A DNA stretch of 64,000 nt, taken from contig NC_083339.1 of NCBI RefSeq assembly GCF_019175385.1, forward strand, positions 110,159,601-110,223,600, written 5' to 3'. This stretch comes from Lycium barbarum. Its lineage: Eukaryota > Streptophyta > Magnoliopsida > Solanales > Solanaceae. How positions within the stretch are numbered: position 1 is the stretch's first letter; the number at the start of each line of letters is the position of its first letter. Position numbers and translations under genes: made by a program. Below, in pieces: positions 34,713-44,640 of the stretch. Below the pieces are notes generated by a model. The model was not told the origin of the DNA. It did not search any database and saw only the letters and a list, made by a program, of their open reading frames with translations.

Positions 34713-35079
34713 GAGCCCGTTTGGATTGGCTTATAAGTTGGCCAAACCGGCTTATAAGACATTTTTAACTTATTTGAGTGTTTGGTAAAAATAAAAAACA
34801 GCTTAAATTAAGTTAAAAATTGCTTAAAATGAGCCAAAACCAAGAAGTTGCTTAACTCCAATTTTTTTTTTCTTAAAAGCTATTTTGGTTTGACCAACAA
34901 CTTTACTTTTTTATCCATTATATTTTCTATTAATTATAATATTACCCTTACTTCTAAAAATCCTTTAACCACTTTTATCCAAATACGTAACTGCTTATTT
35001 ATAAACTAACTTTCAGCACTTAGTATTTTAAGCACTTATGCTTAAAAACCACTTTTTTTCAGCTAATCCAAACGGGCTC
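34713..35079. mobile_element. Tourist-like MITE, copy 3, with TAA TSD
   Basis: Ends GAGCCCGTTTGGATTGGCT and AGCTAATCCAAACGGGCTC, flanked by TAA at 34710-34712 and 35080-35082. The 3-bp TAA duplication fixes the superfamily as PIF/Harbinger-type. 367 bp, non-coding. It lies about 0.6 kb from the 3' end of the kinase gene. Confidence 0.9.
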
Positions 35080-35133
35080 TAAAAACCATCAAAAGGTCAA
35101 CAACATTAGTAATTCAAATAAACAAATAAATAA

Positions 35134-35138
<5 letters not shown>

Positions 35139-35202
<64 letters not shown>
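35139..35202. repeat. (AAT)n microsatellite
   Basis: About 21 uninterrupted trinucleotide units; a leucine-only frame on the other strand is an artefact. Confidence 0.95.
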
Positions 35203-35203
<1 letters not shown>

Positions 35204-35646
35204 TGACTATCAAACGTAAGATTATAGGTGACTTATAACAGATTTTAAATGTAGTTACGTATGTTGTTGTTGTAAGTTTTGATACATAGAGCCAAATTCT
35301 TGGATTCAATCTCCCATTCATGTTATTACAAACTGTGGACCACTGATAATTGCAGAAATGTTTAAGTTCTGGGATCGTCGACTGTTGAAATTAATCAATT
35401 ATTTACTATCTCTAAGGATCAACATTCATGTAAATTCTAGCATAAAGAGAGAAAGTTTCCGTGCGCGTTGATCAACCAAGTGAATGATATGAAACTAGCG
35501 AAATAAACAAAACGGATATCATGACTTTGATATTCATAAGTATCAAATGAGTTAATTAACTTGCACAATAAATAAGCGCAAAAATATCACACTAAAATTT
35601 ACAGTTCAAAAATTCGGAACAGAATTGCAAGATTGTAATTGGAAAT

Positions 35647-37701
35647 TTATTTCCTAATCTTTGACTCCGAAATTGGTAATCTTGGCTTGTTTTTTTTCTT
35701 AGCATATCCTTCATAGCCAGTGGTCTCTTCATCAACATAGTCCTCGTTCTCGTTTATTTTGATCTCTTTCTTCCTCTTTTCCACCACATTACCCTTAAGC
35801 CAATCGACCACTTCCAACATACTTGGCCTATTTTCAGGATTTCCGTCAGTGCATTTCATGGCAATCAAGATTGTGTTCTTCAATTGATCACGATTGAACT
35901 TCCCTTTGAGCCTAGGATCAGCAATGTGATTAAAGTCACCTTTTTGTAGATATGGAAGAGCCCATTGCACAATGTCACGTTTAACACCATTAGGGAGTTT
36001 TTCCAAAGGTTTTCGAGCACTAATTATCTCGAGAAGTAATATTCCAAAACTATAAACATCACAACTCTCAGAGACTTTTCCCCACATGGCGTATTCGGGT
36101 GCTAAGTACCCTAGGGTTCCTTTAACTCTTGTTGTTAGGTGAGTAACCCCATCAGGTATCAACTTAGCAAATCCAAAATCTGCCACTTTTGCTTGAAAAT
36201 TTGAATCTAGAAGGACATTGCTTGCCTTTATATCTCGGTGTATGATATGAGGATTTGCTTCATGGTGCAAGTAACTACAAAAATAAAATAAAAACAGATA
36301 GTTGAGACTGGCGAGATTTCTAAGTAATGGGTGCTGCTCCATTACATTTAGTGCAAATACGCATTTGTAGGAAATATTCACCGAAGAATAAGAAGCACTA
36401 CAAAAATATTTGATTCTCCGTGGTGACGTTTACATGACGACTTGCTGGTCATCAACCCAACGGTGGAGTCGGAAATTTTACAAAGTGGAATATAAATATA
36501 AAAAAGTAAACACGTGAAGAAGTTAAGAGAATCTAATATATAACATATATACATCAAAAAAAATTTTACCTACACAGTTTAATTTTCAAGTGAAGGGATA
36601 TCATTTGACACCCTTTTGGCAAATGTGGCTCCGCCCACTCGCCACTAAAAGCAGGAATCGTGTTAATTTTTGTAATTTTTTAGATGAATTTAATCGCCAA
36701 AAAATTGGATTTCTTGTGGTGAAGCATTCATTAAAAAAAAGAGGACGGCAGTAGAATTATACATAAATAATTATTCAAATTCAGCATACCTCGAGAGTCA
36801 AATAGATTATTATGGATGTACAACTAATGCTTGTAGTATCATTTATATTTACATTATATAATTCTTATAATAGATTTTAATGCACTGCTTACCATAATCC
36901 CTCAGCAGATCCAATAGCAATCCTCATTCTTCGTGGCCAATCAAGAAGACAGTCAGCAGAAAGTGTGCCATGCAGATGAGTGATTAAGCTATGATTAGGC
37001 ATATAATCATAAACTATAAGCCTTTCATCCTCGCCTGCATAAAATCCTCTAAGACCTAATAAATTCTTATGTCTCACTCTTCCAAGTATCTCCACTTCTA
37101 TTGCAAACTCCATTTCTGCTTTTGCACTCATCGCCTTTAGCCTTTTCACAGCTATCTAAACAGTTAAAGAAAAAAAATTCAGTCCAAAAAAAAGATTAGT
37201 GACAGATTTTATTGTTTAGCTACAAAGTTTGTCTATCGTAATTTTTACCTTTTTTAATAGAGAAATGGAACTATTTTTTGTAAAAGAAAATTTTAGTTTG
37301 ACTTTCCATTATAGTTTGAGAACATATAAATATAATAGAGAAAAGTCCAAATAAATTAATTAGGAAAAAGGGAAAAGGAGAAAGTATAAAAGATAAAGTT
37401 GATTACCTCGATACCTTTACTTGTTCGACCCCAATAAACACTTCCAAACCCGCCTTCACCGATCTTGTTATCATTATGGAAATTGTTTGTTGCATTAACA
37501 AGCTCTTTTAATGTGTAAATATCCCATGGATAATCCCTGTTCTTCTGAGCACTGAAATTACGGGAAAGAAAGAAAGAAAAGAAACGTAAATTAAGCATAT
37601 ATATATATAAGGAAGAAATTACCAATAATATCAAGATTGAGTGGATACCTGATCTCTGGTCTTTGTTCACCACCAAAGCAATTAAAACACGTCTTCAACA
37701 T
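35647..37701 (-). CDS. PTI1-like receptor-like cytoplasmic kinase (four exons)
   Basis: Serine/threonine protein kinase of the RLCK VIII/PTI1 type, close to the Arabidopsis protein named PTI1-like tyrosine-protein kinase At3g15890. Exons, 5' to 3': 37701-37649, 37551-37407, 37155-36893 and 36274-35647. All introns are GT-AG and phases agree, giving 362 aa. The start MLKTCFNCFGG has two cysteines suited to membrane acylation. Motifs: glycine loop GEGGFGSVYWG (49-59), IAVKRLK with the ATP-binding lysine at 70, HRDIKASN (166-173), DFG (186-188), LAPE (211-214). The tail is lysine-rich. Arabidopsis At3g15890 lacks a clean HRD, whereas this protein has it, so it should be catalytically competent. 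The family acts in signalling at the plasma membrane. Length fits the family (about 360 aa). I see no lesion; this is the only clearly intact host gene here. UTR limits are unknown. Confidence 0.93.
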
Positions 37702-38185
37702 TAGTATTATTTCTGGGAGAGAGAGGAGCACGAAAAATTAATAGAAGAGGAGATTGAACTGATGGAACCAGCAAGAAAATGGTAAATAAATGTCGAATAT
37801 ATCAATGCAAATTATGGAATGAGTCGTACGTACAGGAGAGACAAAAGGCCTCCTTGGAAGTCAAGGATTTGTTTTTTAATTATTTGCACGTGATGCTTAC
37901 ATATATATTACTAGAAAGAACTCAAATTTGTGACCTTTAAAGGTTTCATATTTCTGTGCCTAAACATTTTTAAGGCTTTTATTAATGAGATTTTTATATA
38001 TTATTTGGCTCAAGCTTATATAGCCGAAATGAGTTTATATTTTTAGATATTACCCTATTTAGCTCATTCTAATATAATTTAAATACTTAAGAAAAAGGCA
38101 ATATATAATTCCTTAATTTGTGATTATGCTTTTCATTTTTTATGCTTAAAAACCGATTAAGCATTAAAAAAATCAGTTTTTAAAC
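37702..38185. other. Upstream region of the kinase gene
   Basis: Non-coding and AT-rich. It should hold the kinase promoter; ATATATATTA (37901-37910) is a possible TATA area, but nothing decides it. Confidence 0.35.
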
Positions 38186-38262
38186 ATAATAGACCCTTGT
38201 GGTCCGGCTCTTCCCTAGACCCCGCGCATAACGAGAGCTTAGTGCACCGGACTGTCCTTTTC
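38186..38262 (+). mobile_element. 5'-truncated TS-type SINE fragment
   Basis: Carries only the 3' body of the SINE seen at 24523-24702 (ATAGACCCTTGTGGTCCGG, CCCCGCGCATAACGAG, TTAGTGCACCGG). TATGCTTAAAAA..GATT occurs on both sides (about 38139-38157 and 38262-38280) and may be a long target duplication. Confidence 0.8.
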
Positions 38263-38280
38263 TATGCTTAAAAATTGATT

Positions 38281-39052
38281 GAGAGTGATATTCATGTTAT
38301 TATCACAGATAAATATTGTTGGGTGAATTAAAGTGAAAATTAAAAACTCGATTGTTGGGGCTTCTAATTAAAAGCTTGAAAACTCACAAATGAATTTGTG
38401 ATTTGTTGAAATTGTTGACAAATTGATGATTGTGGTTCGTTCGGGATGTCATTTTGAAGTTTTAAAATTTAAAGTTATTCAATGAAGATTTGAGTTATTC
38501 GGTGATGCTTTTGACCCATTTTGGGTGTATTTTGATGGGTTGAAATTGGTAGGAGACGAGATTCAGTTCTTGTATAAGTTTGTATAATATTATATAATTT
38601 TCTGTAATGATGTAAACGTGCATGTGTATAAACACCTCTTATATACTGCTATACACTTCTATACAAGATTGATACATTAGTTAAAGTAAGTGTATAATAT
38701 TGTATACCGGGTATATAATTACCGTCCCGAACAAAAAAGTTGATTATACGGATGTAAACTAAAAATATGACTACGTGGGTACAATGCATTGTACATGTTG
38801 GACTGTATTTTTGAAAAGTTTCATATATTAATTGTGTAACAGATCTTCTAGATGCTGTTAATTTTATTCTATGATGCTGATCGATCATTAATTATGTTAA
38901 TGGAAAACGACTCCTTCAAATTACTTAAGCAATTAAGCTTAGCTTAGCTGTGGAATACTACTCATCCAACTCGATCAGTCTAGACTCCAGTGAAAAGCTT
39001 TATTTGAAGGAATTATGTTTAGTTAAATTTCATTATGGGGCAAATGTAATAC
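38281..39052. other. Intergenic DNA, no gene seen
   Basis: No supported frame. Repeated TATACA/TGTATA wording at 38570-38710 is low-complexity only. Confidence 0.35.
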
Positions 39053-39343
39053 TGTTAGAAAAATAGGTAGACATAATTAAAGAAGAAATGGTTTTGAGGC
39101 GTGGAAGAATCGATTTTCCTTAAAGAGATATTGCCCGTATATATATTTGGGGGAAAGTACAAGCAATTCCCTTCAGGATACAACAAAGCCCGCATTTATA
39201 CCTGCAGATTTTTCTATATGCTACTTCAAGGGTATTCTTATATTTGTAGAGTTTGAGAGATGACTTTTCAGAATAGGCATGCCCTTTCATGAACAGATGT
39301 GTCTATTCAATTTAAGACCTCTTATATTACAAACTATCTAACA
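39053..39343 (-). mobile_element. Candidate small copia-type LTR
   Basis: TGTTAGAAAAATAGG to ACTATCTAACA, 291 bp, with inverted TGTTAGA/TCTAACA ends. On the minus strand it is preceded by a purine tract (CTAGTGGGGGAT, 39344-39355), which marks it as a 3' LTR. No partner LTR, PBS or pol frame is recognised to the right. Confidence 0.5.
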
Positions 39344-39552
39344 ATCCCCCACTAGTATGTAATATTTCTTATAATATTATGCATACCGGAGAGTATCTTA
39401 TAATAGATTTGAATTTTCCATTAGTGTATATACTTTAAAGTTCAAATGCAGTTATTGGTATCTTTAAAGATTTGAACTACAACTCCGTGTGTCAAAATCG
39501 AAAATATCACACACATAATATTATTTGATAGCTTAGAAAATCTAGCATTTGC

Positions 39553-40105
39553 TTTAGCACGTTTATGGCCATGTGATCATCCTGATTTCATGAATATTTA
39601 CAAGACCAACCCTGTAAGTCTTGCTTGAAGTGGCACCACTTCAATATTCTATAGGTGAAATTAGCTACTATGTCCCTACTACTACAGACATTTACTAATT
39701 TCATTAAGAATATTCAACATCTTTTCATAACAGTTTGCACTATGGAGTTTTGTCACTATTCTCCTGTTATTTCAGGCATTTAACAACTCTGTAACTCCTT
39801 ACATAACAGTATGCAGTACATTCAACCTAATTTAGCACGTTTATGGTCATGTGATCATCCTGATTTCATGAATATTTACAAGACCAACCCTTTAAGTCTT
39901 GCTTGAAGCGGCACCACTTCAATATTCAATAGGTGAAATTAGCTACTATGTCCCTGCTACTACAGACATTTACTAATTTCATTAAGAATAAATTCAACCT
40001 CTTCGTAACAGTTTGGCACTATGGAGTTTGTCATTATGCCTCAGTTATTTTAGGCATTTAACAACTCCTTAACTCCTCACATAACAGTATGCAGTACACT
40101 TGGAA
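39553..40105. repeat. 278-bp tandem duplication
   Basis: Two direct copies with period 278 (39553-39830 and 39831 to about 40105), sharing TTTAGCACGTTTATGG, GTGATCATCCTGATTTCATG and CAGTATGCAGTACA blocks with small indels. Non-coding. It lies next to the candidate copia LTR and may be part of that element's internal region. Confidence 0.85.
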
Positions 40106-40734
40106 TCAAGGCTCAAAAAGAGGACACTCGTGCTTTAGCAACACAAAGTAACTTGTTATTACATGTTGAACTTGTATTGTTAGAGTGTATACTAACTCAG
40201 GCTATTTAACTATAGGTGGATTTTAAGTTTCAAAATTGAGTGGAGGTGACTCAAGTTTTAATTATTGAGTAGAGGCGATAAAATTTGATTAGTGATTAAG
40301 GTGTTTTAAGCTTGTCCAACAGTTTCGTTTTTGACACTTTGACCCTTAGCTTTATTTTTAACACTTTTCCCCCAAGTTTTATTTTTAACACTTTGACCCA
40401 ACCAATATAACCCCTAAAATACCAAAATGGGTAAAAAAAAAACTCATATTCAGCGCCGTTTTCTCCATTTTTGGTTCTTCTCTTCTTCGTGCTGCTCTCT
40501 TCGCTTCTTGTTCTCCTTCTTCTGCTGCTGCTTTCTTCTTCTTCTTGGTCCGCCATTATTACTGCTTTTTTCTTCTTCTTCATCCACCATTGCTCAAGAA
40601 AAAAAAATCTTTCGATTTTGCAATTTTTTGACTGAATTTCATTCGTGTAGCACTGACATTACTTCATAAGTGTTTTCCGCTCATTTGGTAAGTAAAACAA
40701 TACTATTTTGTTTCAATTGTTCATCTAGGTATAG

Positions 40735-42140
40735 TTGCCCTAGTTGTTGATTTTCCAACAATTTACAGTAGTAGTTGTAGTTGTTGCAACAAGTTCTAAA
40801 GTTGTTGTATTTCTGAACTTTTTACAATAGCTGTTGTACTTTATGCAACAACTGTGAAATCTGTTGGAGAGCTCCTACTATTTCCAGTTACAACAAGTAT
40901 GTTACTTGCTGCAACAAGTACAACAGCTATTGGACATATTTTACAGTTGTTGGATGAAACAGAGACTGAAGCTGTCTCTAACAAGTAACCAAGTAGTTGG
41001 AACAACTTACATAGTTGTTGCAACAAGTACGTTAGCTGTTCCAAAAAGTCACATAGTTTTTTCATTTTGTTATGAAACAAAGACAAAAACTGAAGTTGTC
41101 TCCAACAAATAAGTGAGCTGTTGTAACTAGTAACCTACTTGTTGCAACAAGTCAGTTATTTGTTCCAACAAGTCACTTAGTTGTCGCATTTTGTCATGAA
41201 ACAAACAAAAATTGAAGCTGTCTCCAACAAGTACCCAATCTGTTGCAACTAATAACCTACTTGTTGCAACAAGTCAGTTATTTGTTCCAACAAGTCACTT
41301 AGTTGTTGCATTTTGTCATGAAACAGACAAAAATTGAACCTGTCTCTAACAAGTACCCAATTTGTTGCAACAAATAACTTACTTGTTGCAACAAGTCACT
41401 TAGTTGTTGTATTTTGTCATGAAACATACAAAAACTGAAGTTGTCGCCAACAAGTACCCAATCTGTTGCAACAAATAACTTACTTGTTGCAACAAGTCAC
41501 TTATTTGTTCCAATAAGTTACTTAGTTGTTGCATTTTGTTATGAAACAGAAACAAAAACTGAAGTTGTCTCCAACAAATAAGTGATCTGTTGGAACTAGT
41601 AACCTACTTGTTGCAACAAGTCAGTTATTTGTTCCAACAAGTCACTTAGTTGTTGCATTTTGTTATGAAACAGACAAAAACTGAAGCTGTTTCCAACAAG
41701 TAACCAAGTAGTTGGAACAAGTTACATGCTTGTTGCAACAAGTACGTTAGTTGTTCCAACAAGTCACATAGTTGTTCCATTTTGTTATGAAACAGAGACA
41801 AAAATTGAAGTTGTTTCTAACAAATAAGTGAGCTGTTGCAACTAGTAACCTACTTGTTGCAACAAGTCAGTTATTTGTTCCAACAAGTCATTTAGTTGTT
41901 GCATTTTGTAATGAAACAGACAAAAACTAAAGTTGTCTCCAACAAGTAACCAAGAAGTTGGAACAAGTTACATACTTGTTGCAACAAGTACATTAGTTGT
42001 TCCAACAAGTCACATAGTTGTTCCATTGTGTTATGAAACAGAGACAAAAATTGAAGTTGTATCCAACAAATAAGTGAGCTGTTGCAACTAGTAACCTACT
42101 TGTTGCAACAAATTAGTTATTTGTTCCAACAAGTCACTTA
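40735..42140. repeat. ~123-bp satellite built on palindrome ACTTGTTGCAACAAGT
   Basis: About ten to eleven tandem units; anchor ATGAAACA recurs near 40955, 41075, 41196, 41319, 41418, 41541, 41665, 41788, 41911 and 42036. Each unit has one ACTTGTTGCAACAAGT (a perfect 16-bp palindrome) or a one-base variant, plus TTGTTCCAACAAGT and GAAGTTGTCTCCAACAA half-copies. Two unit types tend to alternate, which suggests a ~245-bp higher-order unit. Non-coding. Confidence 0.88.
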
Positions 42141-42249
42141 AAATTGTGATTAAGTTAATTAATTTGGGTCCAAAATTACAACAAAAAAAACCAACTTAAT
42201 AATTAACTTAATCATAAATTTAAGTGGGCTTTGACTTGGGCTGGTCAAA
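42137..42249. repeat. ~200-bp palindromic array, left part
   Basis: First partial unit of the array that continues at 49115-49716; the gypsy solo LTR splits it at TCAAA. It contains ACTTAATCATAAATTTAAG and CTTTGACTTGGGCTGG. Confidence 0.85.
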
Positions 42250-43139
42250 TGTCACAACCCAATTTCACTAAGTCGTGCGGGCACCTACCTTCCCACATCG
42301 GTAGGCGAACCCTTAACTCAACATTCACAAATAACAGAAAATAACGGAATAAGTAAAATGGCGAAAGCCTCACAAATGTAATATAAATAAGAAAATGCGG
42401 AAGTAAATGAAATCCACCCCAGTATCTGATCTGGTCATACAAGAGCATCTAACTAAATACTACAATTCTGAATCATAATATTACATAAGTAGTCTCAAAG
42501 ATCATGTCTCAGAATAGAAATAAAGACATAATGATAGAAAGAGTCATCGGATAGTGAACGTCCTCATGCTCACCTTGAAGGACTCGAATCAGCCATCCTC
42601 GAATATTAGTCACGAGGAGTAGAAGTCGATCTCACCTAGTACTCTGCATTCATAAAATAATGCAGCAAGTGCAGGTCAGTACAAACAACAAGTACTAGTA
42701 GGTATCATAGGCCGACTAAGACTAGCTAATGTATATAAAGACAACAAAGCAAGATAAACACGTGAACCAACAAGTACGAGTCAACACTGTAACGAACATT
42801 TTGTCGTTACCGTGATTATCCCATTTTTGCCCTCGTTGACCCATTCATGAGTCTCTTAGAACTATTTGGACCTGAGAAGCTAATTTTCATGGCTTCCTAG
42901 GCGTCGTTTTGAGTCTTGGAACACCATTTAGGAATGTGACTTTAAGCGAAAATCGTTTAACCTAGAGTTGACTTGGTCAATGAAACCTCTATTGGGAAAT
43001 CCGAGACCATAGGTGAGTTCGTAACGCGTGTTTATGTATATCTACATATTTTATTTGTTTGTTTTGGGTCTCGGATGATAATCGAGTTTCAAAATTGATT
43101 TTACGAAGGTTAGGAATTTGTTTCTGGTGTTCAGGTTAC

Positions 43140-43310
43140 TGGTGCCCGCCACAGCGGCACCAGGACTGCTGCAGCGGCACCGCTGGGGCGGTGAGGTGAT
43201 CGCTGCAGCGGTATCTTGAAGGATTAAGGATAGACCGCCATAGCGGTCTGAGCACCGCTGATGCGGTACCGCTGGGGCAGCACGATAGCCGCTATAGCGG
43301 CATAACTGAC
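43140..43310. repeat. CCGC/GCGG palindrome array in LTR U3
   Basis: Repeated near-palindromes such as CCGCTGGGGCGGT, CGCTGCAGCGG, CCGCCATAGCGGT, CCGCTGATGCGGT and CCGCTATAGCGG lie 350-520 bp from the LTR 5' end, GC-rich against an AT-rich background. Confidence 0.85.
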
Positions 43311-44489
43311 CCTTAGACATTTCCCATAATTTCTAAGCTCGTTGTAAGCACTCTTGGAGGCGACTTGAAGGTCTAAAGAGCCATTTTTCTTCCTAGGGTA
43401 AGTGTCCTAACCTTATATCTATCTATTATGATCTTCTAAACATGATTTCAAACTTGTAATGACTAAAATCAAAGTGGGTTTTTATGGGTTTCATGTGAAA
43501 AAGGGTTAAAAACGAAATTGATTCTTAGATGCTGTTTAATGATGAAATTCTTGTTGTTTATGCTAGATTATCATGTATCTATGCTTAGTAATCAATAACC
43601 CATATTTATTAAGTTGAATTTCTTGAATCAAAACTAGGGTTCGTAGACCCAAATTGGGGGTTTTTCATATAAAAGTGATTTTGATGATTAATTGAGTATT
43701 TCTATGATTATAGTAATGGGTTTTGACCTTGAGACCCGTTTTTCCTAAATTAAAGGGTGGAATTTAACCCGAATAGAAAGTAGTCAATATGGATATCATT
43801 CTTCATGGTTTCTTACATAGAATTCATATGTGATAGAGTCTGATTGTTTGGAGACACTTCGAAAGACGAAACACGATGTGGGTTTGTGGCACCTGTTCGG
43901 CTGCCAGGTAAGTTATGACTTTCCTTTCGGTAGACTCCGGTTAGTTTCATATATTCGTGTATTAGAAGGAACGGAGAATGCATGTGTAGGAATTGGAAAT
44001 TTGGGATGGAATCCTAGGATGGTATTGTTGTGTGATTTGTGTGTTCGGGCTTATGGCCTGTAGACTCCATAAGATGTTTGGTGCGGTTTCTTGAATATTG
44101 GTGGATTTTATGTGACTTGGGAGTAGTGGATGATACATAATTTATTTATGTCTCACGATGGGAAATTCCGTCATATGTGGTCAATTGTGTTATACCATAA
44201 ATAGCGAACCTAGTTGATAACGGAAGGATAAAATGTACACAAGATTGTGACTGAGTTCTTGATTGAGTTGTGAGGAATGATTGTGAGTAGAAGGTGAAAT
44301 TACTTGTTCTAAGCTAATATCCTGATTTAGGGAAAGTGGTAATAATGTATATCGATTTGATTAACCTGTTGTGTGTTTGGGACTAGCCACCCCATTGTGT
44401 TGTGAATTTATTGTTCTACTGTGCTGGCTTGATGCTATGAGTTGTTGATAAATATTGGATTCTGTTATCGTCTTGATTACGCTATTGTT

Positions 44490-44640
44490 AGCATAGCCAC
44501 TGTTGGTGTTTGTGATTCGAATATATTGTTGGCATACCCACTGTTGGTATTTGTGATTCGGATACATTGTTGGCATACCCACTGTTGGTATTTGTGATTT
44601 AGATATATTGTTGGCATACCCCACTGTTGGTACTTCTGAT
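44490..44640. repeat. ~60-bp tandem repeats in nested LTR
   Basis: Three to four copies of a unit containing TTGGCATACCCACTGTTGGTA and TTTGTGATTCGGATA. Minus-strand frames here encode a repeated peptide only by chance. Confidence 0.8.

Noticed and set aside
40427..40669. Open frame of Ser/Phe/Cys/Leu residues (plus) and Lys/Arg/Glu frame (minus) near 40300-40670
   Set aside because: Both arise from a TCTTCT-rich stretch; no domain, no supported start, probably 5' leader of the MULE.
40860..42140. Regular repeats with spacers resembling a CRISPR array
   Set aside because: Unit length (~123 bp), similar spacers, eukaryotic context and no cas genes; it is a satellite.
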